Shown piece by piece: positions 15,873-24,586 of a stretch of 64,000 nt of DNA. Below the pieces are notes generated by a model. It was not told the origin of the DNA. It ran no database searches and was given only the letters and a program-made list of their open reading frames with translations. This DNA is from Nocardia sp. NBC_01730. GTDB taxonomy: Bacteria; Actinomycetota; Actinomycetes; Mycobacteriales; Mycobacteriaceae. Every line of letters begins with the position of its first letter. The first letter of the stretch is position 1. The translations under genes were made by a program, and so were the position numbers. The stretch covers positions 7,254,001 to 7,318,000 of the forward strand of contig NZ_CP109162.1 in assembly GCF_035920445.1 (NCBI RefSeq). Direction: 5' to 3'.

Positions 15873-17653
15873 CAGTACTTACGCTCCATCGGCTCGTAAC
15901 GGGTCTGCACCACCGGCTTGAAGTCGAGACGGATCTCGGAAACAAGCTCCGGAGGAGATCCCGGTTCGACTTCCTTGTAGGCCATCGTGTGCCGCATGAA
16001 GTTCACGTCGTCGCGGTCCGGGTAGTCCTCGCGGGCGTGGCCGCCGCGCGATTCCTTGCGGTTGAGCGCACCGACCACGGTGACCTCGGCCAGCTCGAGC
16101 AGGAAGCCGAGTTCGACGGCCTCGAGCAGGTCGCTGTTGTACCGCTTTCCCTTGTCCTGCACCGTGATCCGCGCGTAGCGCTCCTTGAGCGTGTGGATGT
16201 CGGTGAGGGCCTGCTTGAGCGTGTCCTCGGTGCGGAAAACCGAAGCGTTGTTGTCCATCGAGCGCTGCAACTCGGTGCGGATGTCGGCCACCCGCTCGTT
16301 GCCGTGCTCGCTCAGCAGCATGGCCAGCCAGTCCTGCACCATCTGTGCAGGCTGTTCCGGCAGCTCCACGAATTCGCTGCGCTGTGCGTACTCCGCGGCG
16401 GCGATGCCGGCGCGGCGACCGAATACATTGATGTCGAGCAGCGAGTTGGTGCCGAGGCGGTTGGCGCCGTGCACCGAGACGCACGCGCACTCGCCCGCCG
16501 CGTAGAGGCCGGGCACGACGTCGGAGTTGTTGCGCAGCACCTCGCCGCGGATCCGGGTCGGGATGCCGCCCATCACGTAGTGACAGGTCGGGAACACCGG
16601 CACCAGTTCCTTCACCGGGTCCACACCGAGGTAGGTGCGGGAGAACTCGGTGATATCGGGCAGCTTCTCCTCGAGCACGTCCTCGCCGAGGTGGGTCACG
16701 TCGATGTAGACGTAATCCTTGTTCGGCCCCGCGCCGCGGCCTTCCAGCACCTCGAGCACCATCGAGCGGGCGACGATATCGCGTGGCGCGAGGTCCTTGA
16801 TGGTGGGGGCGTAGCGCTCCATGAAGCGCTCGCCGTCGGCATTGCGCAGGATGCCGCCCTCGCCGCGGACCGCCTCGGAGATCAGGATGCCGAGCCCGGC
16901 GAGACCTGTCGGGTGGAACTGGTGGAACTCCATGTCCTCCAGCGGCAGACCCTTGCGGAACACGATCGCCATGCCGTCGCCGGTCAGCGTGTGCGCATTC
17001 GAGGTGGTCTTGTACATCCGGCCCGAGCCGCCGGTGGCGAACACGATCGACTTGGCGTGGAAGACGTGGATGTCGCCGGTGGCCAGCTCGTAGGCAACGA
17101 CGCCGGTGGCGACCGGGCCGCGTTCGGACTCGGTGAGCACCAGATCCAGCACGTAGAACTCGTTGTAGAACTCCACGTCGTGCTTGACGCAGTTCTGGTA
17201 GAGCGTCTGCAGGATCATGTGGCCGGTGCGGTCGGCGGCATAGCACGCGCGGCGGACCGGGGCCTTGCCGTGGTCGCGGGTGTGGCCGCCGAAGCGGCGC
17301 TGGTCGATCTTGCCTTCGGGCGTGCGGTTGAACGGCAGGCCCATCTTCTCCAGGTCGAGCACCGCGTCGATGGCTTCCTTGGCCATGATCTCCGCGGCGT
17401 CCTGGTCGACCAGGTAGTCACCACCCTTGACAGTGTCGAAGGTGTGCCACTCCCAGTTGTCCTCTTCGACGTTGGCCAGCGCGGCACACATGCCACCCTG
17501 GGCGGCGCCGGTGTGGCTGCGGGTCGGGTACAGCTTGGTCAGCACCGCCGTCCGGACACGTGGACCCGCCTCGATCGCGGCACGCATACCCGCGCCGCCC
17601 GCCCCGACGATCACGACGTCGTAGCGATGCTCCTGAATCCGGGATTCACTCAT
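15872..17653 (-). CDS. sdhA: succinate dehydrogenase flavoprotein subunit
   Basis: 593 aa catalytic subunit oxidising succinate to fumarate in the TCA cycle. The FAD-binding VVIVGAGGAGMRAA lies near residues 13-26, and the covalent-FAD histidine is in TRSHTGAAQGG. Substrate residues include HQFHPTG and the Arg of GANRLGTNS. The ATG at 17653 is the outer base of an inverted repeat (CATGCC .. GGCATG), so no ordinary ribosome binding site is seen. The gene is preceded by a 92-bp gap after sdhD that contains this element. Confidence 0.97.
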   Translation of the reverse strand: MSESRIQEHRYDVVIVGAGGAGMRAAIEAGPRVRTAVLTKLYPTRSHTGAAQGGMCAALANVEEDNWEWHTFDTVKGGDYLVDQDAAEIMAKEAIDAVLDLEKMGLPFNRTPEGKIDQRRFGGHTRDHGKAPVRRACYAADRTGHMILQTLYQNCVKHDVEFYNEFYVLDLVLTESERGPVATGVVAYELATGDIHVFHAKSIVFATGGSGRMYKTTSNAHTLTGDGMAIVFRKGLPLEDMEFHQFHPTGLAGLGILISEAVRGEGGILRNADGERFMERYAPTIKDLAPRDIVARSMVLEVLEGRGAGPNKDYVYIDVTHLGEDVLEEKLPDITEFSRTYLGVDPVKELVPVFPTCHYVMGGIPTRIRGEVLRNNSDVVPGLYAAGECACVSVHGANRLGTNSLLDINVFGRRAGIAAAEYAQRSEFVELPEQPAQMVQDWLAMLLSEHGNERVADIRTELQRSMDNNASVFRTEDTLKQALTDIHTLKERYARITVQDKGKRYNSDLLEAVELGFLLELAEVTVVGALNRKESRGGHAREDYPDRDDVNFMRHTMAYKEVEPGSPPELVSEIRLDFKPVVQTRYEPMERKY

Positions 17654-17736
17654 GCCTGCACCTCGCTGCGCTCGGCTCCGGCATGTGCGATGCACGCTGA
17701 GTCGATGATTCGTTCGCTGCGCTCACTCATGGAGGT
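17650..17736. repeat. small inverted-repeat element at the sdhA start
   Basis: CATGCC and GGCATG flank TGCACCTCGCTGCGCTCGG, the core also found at 4589-4612 between other arms. A further CGTTCGCTGCGCTCACTCATG follows. On the sdhA strand, the element supplies the sequence just before and at the start codon. Confidence 0.65.
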
Positions 17737-17745
17737 GGCCTGTTC

Positions 17746-18177
17746 CTAACTGATGTTGGGGTCGAAGGTGAAGATGACGTAGGTGCCCACGCCCATGATC
17801 AGGATCATCGAGATGGCCAGCAGCGTGTTCAGCCAGAACCGGGTCGAGTCCTTGCGGGAGTAGTCCGCGATCACGGTGCGCAGCCCGTTGCCGCCGTGCA
17901 GTTGGGCGAGCCACAGCATGGTCAGGTCCCAGAACTGCCAGAACGGGCTGGACCAGCGACCGGCCACGAAGGCGAAGTTGAGGCGCTTCACGCCGCCGTC
18001 GAGCAGCAGCATGATCGACATGTGGCCGAGCACGAGCACGATAAGCAGCAGACCGGAGAAGCGCATGAACAGCCACGCGTACTTCTCGAAGTTGTTGCTC
18101 GAGCGGGCGCGCGGCGAGCGGGGCAGATCCAGACTGGCCGGACGGTCGTACGACTTCCCGATGACAGGTGCGGTCAT
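17746..18177 (-). CDS. sdhD: succinate dehydrogenase membrane anchor subunit
   Basis: 143 aa with three membrane helices: LFMRFSGLLLIVLVLGHMS (with a likely heme-ligand His), DLTMLWLAQLHGGNGLRTVI, and LLAISMILIMGVGTYVIF. It anchors SdhAB to the membrane and helps bind quinone. The basic N-terminus (SPRARSSNNFEKY) is cytoplasmic. It follows sdhC by four bases. Confidence 0.93.
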   Translation of the reverse strand: MTAPVIGKSYDRPASLDLPRSPRARSSNNFEKYAWLFMRFSGLLLIVLVLGHMSIMLLLDGGVKRLNFAFVAGRWSSPFWQFWDLTMLWLAQLHGGNGLRTVIADYSRKDSTRFWLNTLLAISMILIMGVGTYVIFTFDPNIS

Positions 18178-18181
18178 TGTG

Positions 18182-18580
18182 TCAGTGCTCCGTGAACAGG
18201 TAGAAGAACTGGCGCCCGATCGCGGGAACCGCCAGCAGGAACCAGATCGCGAGGATGATCCAGAGCATCAGGCGCTGGTATTTCGGGCCCTTGGACCAGA
18301 AGTCCACCAGGATCACGCGGACGCCGTTGAGCGCGTGGAACAGCACGACGACGACAAGGCCCATCTCCATCAGCGCGACGATGGGGTTCTTGTAGATCTC
18401 GATCGCCTCGTTGTAGGTGTCGGGGCTGACCCGCACGAGCGCGGTGTCCAGGACATGGACGAAGAGGAAGAAGAAGATGGCGACGCCGGTGATCCGGTGC
18501 AGTGCCCACGACCACATTCCTGGGTCGCCTCGGTACAGCGTCTTCCGCTTCGGCTGGGCCGGAGCTTCAATCGTGGTCAT
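18182..18580 (-). CDS. sdhC: succinate dehydrogenase cytochrome b556 subunit
   Basis: 132 aa. Hallmark SdhC sequence RGDPGMWSWALHRITGVAI (quinone/heme site) followed by FFFLFVHVLDTALV (heme His) and LFHALNGVRVILVDF; three helices. First gene of the operon, preceded by GGAGGCGA. Divergent from cytidine deaminase across about 280 bp that hold both promoters. Confidence 0.95.
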   Translation of the reverse strand: MTTIEAPAQPKRKTLYRGDPGMWSWALHRITGVAIFFFLFVHVLDTALVRVSPDTYNEAIEIYKNPIVALMEMGLVVVVLFHALNGVRVILVDFWSKGPKYQRLMLWIILAIWFLLAVPAIGRQFFYLFTEH

Positions 18581-18857
18581 AGCGTGCGGTCGCCTCCAAC
18601 GTCGTTGATGGACCCGGTTGCAGGTCCGACGCAGGCCGCGTTGGGGGCGAATGCCCAGGTGGCTGCACTCCGACCCGCCGAAGGGAACCTGAACCGATCT
18701 GTTGTGGACTCTAATCCTCTCGCAATGCCGGAACTAATTCGGAGTGCCGTGCGTTGCGCGACAATCAGCCGGGTTAGGTTTACCTTTCTTGATGTGTGCA
18801 GGGTTCTGCCGTGGCCCTCGCGCGGCCATGTTCGGCTCAGCCCGAGAGGGGTTCCCG

Positions 18858-19259
18858 ATGTCGCAAATCGAGTGGAATGTATTGCGTGACAACGCTATTC
18901 GAATTATGCGTCGCGCCTATGCGCCGTACTCGCGGTTTCCGGTCGGCGCCGCCGCTCTCTGTAGTGATGGCCGAATTGTGAGCGGTTGCAATGTGGAGAA
19001 TGTCTCATATGGATTGGGCCTGTGTGCCGAATGTGTACTGATCGGTAACTTGATTGCGGGTGGTGGAGGGCGTCTTCTGGCGGTCTCCGTGACCGATTCC
19101 CGTGGGGAAATCCTCATGCCCTGTGGTCGGTGCCGTCAATTGCTCTATGAGCACGGTGGCGCCGAGGTTCTGGTCGATCACCAGGCCGGAGCGGTGCCGC
19201 TGCGCGCACTTCTTCCGGACGCCTTCGGCCCCGACGACCTGGACGCCGGGCAGGTGTGA
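18858..19259 (+). CDS. cdd: cytidine deaminase
   Basis: 133 aa, homotetrameric zinc type. Deaminates cytidine and deoxycytidine to uridine and deoxyuridine. Zinc and catalytic residues are in NVENVSYGLGLCAECVLIGN (Cys-Ala-Glu) and MPCGRCRQ. YSRFPVGAAAL is the substrate loop. The start at 18858 has AGAGGGG upstream; upstream in-frame codons read low-quality sequence. It opens the rightward salvage group cdd-deoA-add. Confidence 0.96.
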   Translation: MSQIEWNVLRDNAIRIMRRAYAPYSRFPVGAAALCSDGRIVSGCNVENVSYGLGLCAECVLIGNLIAGGGGRLLAVSVTDSRGEILMPCGRCRQLLYEHGGAEVLVDHQAGAVPLRALLPDAFGPDDLDAGQV

Positions 19260-19422
19260 GCCGAGACCCTCGGCAATCGCCTACGAGCGCCGCGTCGACG
19301 TCGTCATCGGTGGGCATGGTCAGGTCCGGGCCTGCGCGACCTCGGACGAATGACGCGGCGAAACTATCGGAAGCCGCCGACAAGAACCAGCGTTTGCGCA
19401 GCCTCGTGCCAGACTGACGAAT

Positions 19423-20712
19423 GTGACGGCACTGGACGCGGTTTCGATCATCACAACCAAGCGCGACGGAGGGGAACTGTCCGACGCGCAGATCGACTGG
19501 GTGATCGACAGGTTCACCCGCGGCGAGGTCGCCGACGAGCAGATGTCGGCGCTGGCCATGGCGATCGTATGGCGGGGTATGACGCGGCGCGAGACAGCCG
19601 AGTGGACGGCCGCGATGATCGCCTCGGGGCAGCGCATGGACTTCACCGACCTACCGCGCCCGACGGTGGACAAACACTCGACAGGCGGGGTCGGCGACAA
19701 GATCACGCTTCCGCTGGCACCGCTGGTCGCCGCGTGTGGCGCCGCGGTGCCGCAGCTGTCGGGGCGCGGGCTCGGGCACACCGGAGGGACGCTGGACAAG
19801 CTGGAGGCGATTCCCGGTTGGCGGGCGGACGTGGCGGTGCCGCGGATGCGCGACATCCTGGCGGACCCCGGCATCGGCGCGGTGGTCTGTGCGGCAGGCG
19901 CGGATCTCGCACCGGCGGACAAGCGGCTCTATGCCCTGCGCGACGTCACCGGCACGGTTGAATCGATCCCGCTGATCGCCAGCTCGATCATGAGCAAGAA
20001 GATCGCCGAGGGCACCGCGGCGCTGGTACTCGACGTCAAGGTCGGCTCCGGAGCCTTCCTGAAGACCCTCGACGGCGCGCGCGAACTGGCCACGGCCATG
20101 GTGGAACTGGGCACCGACGCGGGCGTGCGGACAGTCGCGCTACTCACCGCTATGGACACCCCGCTCGGCCGCGCCGCGGGTAACGCACTGGAAGTGGCGG
20201 AATCGGTGGAGGTCCTCGCGGGCGGCGGAGCCGCCGACGTCATCGAGCTGACGCTCACCCTGGCGCGCGAGATGGTGGCGCTGGCCGGACTGGAGATCGA
20301 TCCCGCCGATGTACTCGCCGACGGCCGGGCGATGGACCACTGGCGCGCGATGGTCCGCGCCCAGGGCGGCGACCCGGACGCGCCGCTGCCCATCGCGAAG
20401 CACACCGAAGCCGTCCGGGCCGAGCGCGACGGTGTGCTGACCCGGCTCGACGCACTGGGCGTCGGCCTCGCCGCCTGGCGACTCGGCGCGGGCCGCGCGC
20501 GACAGGGCGACCCGGTCCAGTTCGGCGCGGGCGTCGAAATGCACGCCAAGCCGGGCGATTCCGTGACGGCGGGACAGCCGTTGCTCACCATGCACACGGA
20601 TACCCCGGAGGCATTCGCGGGCGCCTCGGCCGTCCTGCGCGATGCCGTCACCGTCGAGGCCGCCGCCCCGCCCTTGCCCGCCCCGCTGATCCTCGAACGC
20701 GTCGGAGCCTGA
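19423..20712 (+). CDS. deoA: thymidine phosphorylase
   Basis: 429 aa. Phosphorolyses thymidine and deoxyuridine to the free base and deoxyribose-1-phosphate. The family signature SGRGLGHTGGTLDKLE is present; KHSTGGVGDKITL forms the phosphate site. GTG start at 19423, with CAGACT seven bases upstream, compatible with a leaderless message. Uridine nucleosides from Cdd feed this enzyme, and the base goes on to uracil phosphoribosyltransferase (upp, 26.1 kb). Confidence 0.96.
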   Translation: MTALDAVSIITTKRDGGELSDAQIDWVIDRFTRGEVADEQMSALAMAIVWRGMTRRETAEWTAAMIASGQRMDFTDLPRPTVDKHSTGGVGDKITLPLAPLVAACGAAVPQLSGRGLGHTGGTLDKLEAIPGWRADVAVPRMRDILADPGIGAVVCAAGADLAPADKRLYALRDVTGTVESIPLIASSIMSKKIAEGTAALVLDVKVGSGAFLKTLDGARELATAMVELGTDAGVRTVALLTAMDTPLGRAAGNALEVAESVEVLAGGGAADVIELTLTLAREMVALAGLEIDPADVLADGRAMDHWRAMVRAQGGDPDAPLPIAKHTEAVRAERDGVLTRLDALGVGLAAWRLGAGRARQGDPVQFGAGVEMHAKPGDSVTAGQPLLTMHTDTPEAFAGASAVLRDAVTVEAAAPPLPAPLILERVGA

Positions 20713-20853
20713 TCCGCGCCGGGCGTGGCGCGCCGGGGCGGTGCCGGTCGGTTCGGTGTCCCATCGCGAACCGGGCCGAGCCGGATCGGCAGCGAGATGG
20801 TCGCCACGTAGGACTCTGCTGCCGTTTCGGCGTGGTGCGGCTACCGTCGATAC

Positions 20854-21951
20854 ATGACTGGACCGATGCCTCTGACTCTCGCCTCGATCCGCCAAGCGCC
20901 CAAAGCGCTGCTGCACGATCACCTCGATGGTGGTCTGCGGCCCGCTACGGTGCTCGAGCTTGCCGCGACCTGCGGCTACGACGAGCTACCCGCGACCGAA
21001 GCGACCGCGCTCGGCGCCTGGTTCCGTGACGCGGCCGACAGCGGATCGCTGGAGCGGTACCTGGAGACGTTCGCGCACACCGTCGCTGTGATGCAGACCC
21101 CGGAGGGTCTGCGCCGGGTCGCCCGCGAATGCGCCGAGGACCTCGCCGCCGACGGCGTGGTGTACGCCGAGGTCCGCTTCGCTCCCGAGCAACACCTGGA
21201 GCGCGGGCTGACGCTGGACGAAGTGGTCGACCACACCCTCGCCGGTTTCCGCGAGGGCGAGGCGGCCGCCGCGGAACAGGGCCACACGATCGTGGTGACC
21301 TGTCTGCTCACCGCCATGCGGCATGCGGCACGCTCACGGGAGATCGCGGAGCTGGCGGTGCGATTCCGTGACCGCGGCGTCGGTGGCTTCGACATCGCGG
21401 GTGCGGAGGCGGGCTTCCCGCCCAGCAGGCACCTCGACGCGTTCGAGTACATGCGCGCCAACAGCGCGCACTTCACCATCCACGCGGGCGAGGCGTTCGG
21501 CCTGCCGTCCATCCACGAGGCGCTCGCGTTCTGCGGGTGCGACCGGCTCGGACACGGCGTGCGGATCACCGACGACATCAGCGCGCCAGGCGCGGTCGAG
21601 GACGCGCGGCTCGGACTGGTGGCGAACTACGTGCGGGACATGCGCATTCCGCTGGAGCTGTGCCCGTCGTCGAACGTGCAGACCGGCGCCGTGCCCTCGT
21701 TGGACAAGCATCCGTTCGACCTGCTTGCCCGGCTGCGCTTCCGTGTCACGGTGAACACCGACAACCGGCTGATGAGCGACACCAGCATGAGCCAGGAGAT
21801 GCACAAGTTGGTCGAGACATTCGGATACGGCTGGAGTGATCTGGAGCGGTTCACCATCAATGCCATGAAGTCGGCATTCATCCCATTCCCCGAGCGGCTG
21901 CGCATCATCGACGACATCATCAAGCCCGGATACGCCGTGCTGATCGGGTAG
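20854..21951 (+). CDS. add: adenosine deaminase
   Basis: 365 aa TIM-barrel zinc enzyme converting (deoxy)adenosine to (deoxy)inosine. Metal ligands: HDHLDGG near residue 21, HAGEAFG, and NTDNR with the Asp; GHGVRI carries a catalytic His. TACCGT at 20842-20847 is exactly six bases before the ATG, predicting a leaderless transcript. The stop TAG is the first three bases of repeat copy C, which begins TAGCTGTGTTT. Confidence 0.96.
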   Translation: MTGPMPLTLASIRQAPKALLHDHLDGGLRPATVLELAATCGYDELPATEATALGAWFRDAADSGSLERYLETFAHTVAVMQTPEGLRRVARECAEDLAADGVVYAEVRFAPEQHLERGLTLDEVVDHTLAGFREGEAAAAEQGHTIVVTCLLTAMRHAARSREIAELAVRFRDRGVGGFDIAGAEAGFPPSRHLDAFEYMRANSAHFTIHAGEAFGLPSIHEALAFCGCDRLGHGVRITDDISAPGAVEDARLGLVANYVRDMRIPLELCPSSNVQTGAVPSLDKHPFDLLARLRFRVTVNTDNRLMSDTSMSQEMHKLVETFGYGWSDLERFTINAMKSAFIPFPERLRIIDDIIKPGYAVLIG

Positions 21952-22165
21952 CTGTGTTTTTGGCCGCGCGGGCGCGGCGTGTTCGCGGCCCCCTTTAGGC
22001 TCGCGTCCGAGCGGCCGACGCTGGCGACTTCGTCGCGGACGCGTCGGCCGCTCGGACGCGAGCCGGGCCGCGAACGGGGAATGCTCGGTCTCGCTGCGCT
22101 CGGAAGTGGGGGTTGCGCCGAGTAGTTGCGTGAGGAGGCAACTGCGGTGTTGGGTGCACCAAGTC
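21949..22165. repeat. intergenic palindromic repeat, copy C
   Basis: Forward copy. Edge TAGCTGTGTTTTTGG, edge hairpin GCCGCGCGGGCGCGGC, then GTGTTCGCGGCC, the long arms GGCTCGCGTCCGAGCGGCC and its exact complement around CTGGCGACTTCGTCGCGG, then GGGCCGCGAAC and the tail CTCGGTCTCGCTGCGCTCGG. The edge begins at the stop codon of add. Confidence 0.9.
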
Positions 22166-22204
22166 TGCTCGTAGCCTGCGCCAGCCGAGCCAAGGCGAGC
22201 CAGC

Positions 22205-22484
22205 CGCATGCGGACACTGCCGGACTGTGTCCGCCCGCGGCTCGCTCGGGGCTCAGCGGAGGCCGGGGTAGTCGTCTGTTGGACACTGCCGGATCGTGTC
22301 CGCCCGTGCGGCTCGCGCCGAGCCGCGTGAAGGCAGGGGTAGTCGTCTGTCGAACACTGCCGGACTGTGTCCGCCCTCGGCTCGCGCCGGGCTCAGCGGA
22401 GGCAGGGGTAGTCCTTTGTCGAACACAGTCGGACTGTGTCCGCCCGCAGCTCGCGTCAAAGTCGAGTGGAGGTGAGGCAGCCGC
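22205..22484. repeat. four imperfect tandem repeats of about 69 bp
   Basis: GACACTGCCGGACTGTGTCC-like hairpins recur at 22213, 22282, 22352 and 22421 (spacing 69, 70, 69). Between them are GGCTCGC..GCTCAGCGGAGG and GGGGTAGTCGTCTGT. The array fills the gap between the convergent add and Rv3311-like genes. There are no unique spacers of constant length and no cas genes, so it is not a CRISPR array. Confidence 0.85.
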
Positions 22485-23726
22485 CTACTGCCGGTCGAGC
22501 CGGGACTCGAGATTGCGTTCCAGCTCGCGCCAGGACTGCGCCTCGGCGGTGAACGGCGGGTTGGGTGCCATTCGGGTCGGGTCCGGGTTCAGCAGGTAGG
22601 AGACGTACCAGCCGAGTGGAGTGGACTGCGCCAGCGCCTGCTCGATGGTGTCGTCGTCGGCGTAGTCGGCGGCGTCGGTGAACAGTTCGACCGCCAGGTC
22701 GAGCTGTTCGATGTCGACCGCCTCCGGGCCCTCGGCCAAGTCGTCGGCCAGGCCGGGCAGCACGTAGACGTTCTCGTCGGTGACCTCGACCTCGAGGGAG
22801 CCGTCGACCGCTGCGGTCTGCACATCGGCGAACGTGCTCACCCGGGCCAGGTCGTGCTCGTGGTCGTCGGCGAGATAGCGGGCCAGCGCGCGCTCGGAGG
22901 AGAAGACCGTGATCGAGCCCTTGGCGCCGAGGAAGATCGGTTCGTCATCGAGGTAACAGCGCAGCGTGAAGAAGCTGCCCTCGGAGGTGACGATCTTGAC
23001 CGGGTCGATGCCGACCTCGTTCCAGAACGACTCGTCCTCGTCGTCTTCCTCGTCGAGGTCGACGGACTCGAACTCCTCGTCCTCCTCGCTGTCGGACGCG
23101 TCATCGGCGTCGACCACGTTCTCCTCGGCGGCGAGCAGCTCGGCCTCCGCGACAGCGACCGCCTCCGCGTCCACCTCCGGGGTCTGGACCACGGAGTCGA
23201 TGGCGTCCAGGACGTCGTCCCAGCCCTTGGCGATGGCGGCGCCGATCTGGTCCCACAGCTCCTCGCCATCGCGCCCGACGAATGCGCTGACCCCGCCGGG
23301 CAGGGCACCGAGCACCGGGTGCGAACCGAAGAACTTGGTGACCGTCTCCAGCTCGCAGACCTCGCCGATGTTGCGCACCATGCCGAGGGTGTCCTCCAAC
23401 TCGGCGACCGTGTCCACGTCGGGGGTGCCCGCGGCCAGTTCCGGCACCGCGACCAGATCGAAGGTGAAGTTCTCCTCCGGCTCCAGTTCGACCGCCGAGA
23501 GGCCGGCGACGACCTTCCACGCCGGATGGTCGACGAGATCGTTGTCGGAGTTGGTGCGGATGAACGCGGCCAGCTCCGCAACGGAGTCGAAACCGTAGAG
23601 GGAGTCCTCGTGCCCGAGGAATGCCTCCCACTCGTCGTCACCATCTCGCCAGCGCGGTGCCCACAGGGTGACGAGATCGCCATCGGTCAGGCCGAGCTCG
23701 ATCGGGACGATGTCTCCAGAAGCCAT
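22485..23726 (-). CDS. conserved acidic protein (Rv3311-like)
   Basis: 413 aa soluble protein of unknown function, sometimes labelled primosomal protein in actinobacterial annotations without evidence. Very acidic centre (about residues 190-240: DDASDSEEDEEFESVDLDEE). The N-terminal half has repeated GDxVxLWAPRW / DSLYGFDSVAEL segments; a similar GSITVFSSERALARYLADD segment recurs in the second half, suggesting an internal duplication. TAGGCT lies seven bases before the ATG, so probably leaderless. Position between add and upp matches the mycobacterial order. Confidence 0.85.
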   Translation of the reverse strand: MASGDIVPIELGLTDGDLVTLWAPRWRDGDDEWEAFLGHEDSLYGFDSVAELAAFIRTNSDNDLVDHPAWKVVAGLSAVELEPEENFTFDLVAVPELAAGTPDVDTVAELEDTLGMVRNIGEVCELETVTKFFGSHPVLGALPGGVSAFVGRDGEELWDQIGAAIAKGWDDVLDAIDSVVQTPEVDAEAVAVAEAELLAAEENVVDADDASDSEEDEEFESVDLDEEDDEDESFWNEVGIDPVKIVTSEGSFFTLRCYLDDEPIFLGAKGSITVFSSERALARYLADDHEHDLARVSTFADVQTAAVDGSLEVEVTDENVYVLPGLADDLAEGPEAVDIEQLDLAVELFTDAADYADDDTIEQALAQSTPLGWYVSYLLNPDPTRMAPNPPFTAEAQSWRELERNLESRLDRQ

Positions 23727-23752
23727 GAGCGGAAGCCTATCGACCTTCCGCG

Positions 23753-24100
23753 TCAGGCACTATCCGGCCCGCCCCGATTTGTTCCTCCGGGCCCCTGCCC
23801 GGCCGGAACGAACGACTCGTTCAGTGTCGCAACGACCTTCGAGCGCTGCGCGCCGGCATCCTCGGCGGCCCGCCTGCACGCCCAGACGATCAGCTGTCCG
23901 ACCTCGGCGGGCGGCAACGATGTGACCGACTCCGCCAGGCTCAGACCGACCAGCGCACCGTCGCTGTTCACCTCGACGCCGACCGAGCCGTCCTCGCTGG
24001 TAAACCGTCCGCGAACCTGCTTCAGGCCGAACAGCGCCGCCTCCAGTGCTTCCAGCTTCTGGGTCGCCGACGCGACCAGGGCGTCCATTTCCGCACTCAT
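23753..24100 (-). CDS. YbaB/EbfC-like small protein
   Basis: 115 aa. An N-terminal coiled-coil-like helix (SATQKLEALEAALFGLKQV) and a small sheet domain with GSVGVEVNSDGALVGLSLAE resemble nucleoid-associated YbaB/EbfC proteins. The C-terminal tail is Gly/Pro-rich and ends GGPDSA. Its ATG overlaps the TGA of the preceding gene (ATGA). Last gene of the type VII-associated operon. Whether it binds DNA or acts as a secretion-linked protein cannot be told from sequence. Confidence 0.72.
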   Translation of the reverse strand: MSAEMDALVASATQKLEALEAALFGLKQVRGRFTSEDGSVGVEVNSDGALVGLSLAESVTSLPPAEVGQLIVWACRRAAEDAGAQRSKVVATLNESFVPAGQGPGGTNRGGPDSA

Positions 24101-24438
24101 ACCGGCCTCATCCAACTCGTCGGTCCCGTGTCCGCGTCGTCGATGCGGTCCAGCTCGTCCACCGCCTGCTGACGAGTGGGCAGGCCGAGCCGATCGAGAA
24201 TGTCCGCGGGCATGCCCGTCTCCGCGAGCAGTTCGCGTCGCCGCGCTCGCGCCGCGATAGTCGAGCGCTGGGTTAGCCGCAGGATCTCGTTGGCGAGAGA
24301 CTGCGCACCGTAGCGGTATTCGCTCCGCTCGAACTTGACCTCCACCGGCATGCCCTGATCGGTCGCCCGCACCGAAATGGTGCCCGACCGGTTGCTGCTG
24401 CTCGCCACCGTGACGTTGGGGACCTGCGGTCGGGTCAT
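24097..24438 (-). CDS. second YbaB-like small protein
   Basis: 113 aa. SNRSGTISVRATDQGMPVEV resembles the sheet of YbaB-type proteins; the rest is helical and basic (TQRSTIAARARRRELLAE), ending DDADTGPTSWMRPV. The ATG at 24438 overlaps the stop of a duplicated mini reading frame (ATGA) and has GAAAGGACAC as ribosome binding site. In-frame codons upstream belong to the 74-bp tandem repeat, so the long upstream extension is not used. Confidence 0.68.
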   Translation of the reverse strand: MTRPQVPNVTVASSSNRSGTISVRATDQGMPVEVKFERSEYRYGAQSLANEILRLTQRSTIAARARRRELLAETGMPADILDRLGLPTRQQAVDELDRIDDADTGPTSWMRPV

Positions 24439-24512
24439 GCTGTGTCCTTTCTGGCATGACCGGGGCCCTGCGTGGTCACGCTTCGCTGCCGCCTTCGGGC
24501 CTGACCGGTCAT
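24435..24512 (-). CDS. 25-aa mini reading frame, copy 2 of tandem unit
   Basis: Begins at the ATG at 24512 and stops at a TGA overlapping the ATG of the 113-aa gene. The peptide starts MTGQARRRQRSVTTQ and ends HARKDTA: very basic N-terminal half, no membrane helix. GAAAGGACAC precedes its ATG. It may be translated, or only keep ribosomes moving between genes. Confidence 0.35.
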   Translation of the reverse strand: MTGQARRRQRSVTTQGPGHARKDTA

Positions 24513-24586
24513 GCCGTGTCCTTTCTGGCATGACCGGGGCCCTGCGTGGTCACGCTTCGCTGCCGCCTTCGGGCCTGACCGGTCAT
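24509..24586 (-). CDS. 25-aa mini reading frame, copy 1 of tandem unit
   Basis: Same peptide as the next copy, residue for residue. Its ATG (24586) overlaps the TGA of the NlpC/P60 gene, and its TGA overlaps the ATG of copy 2. It ends in the duplicated ribosome binding site for copy 2. Confidence 0.35.
   Translation of the reverse strand: MTGQARRRQRSVTTQGPGHARKDTA

Noticed and set aside
15830..17749. A 639-codon open frame antisense to sdhA and sdhB
   Set aside because: A by-product of high GC bias. The sequence is Val/His/Arg-rich without any domain, and the opposite strand encodes the full sdhAB genes.
18774..18787. TTAGGTTTACCTTT upstream of cdd as an iron-regulator (IdeR) box
   Set aside because: Only the first half matches the 19-bp consensus; the second half does not.
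22205..22484. Possible CRISPR array
   Set aside because: The unit is 69 bp with no unique spacers, and no cas gene is present. It is a plain tandem repeat.
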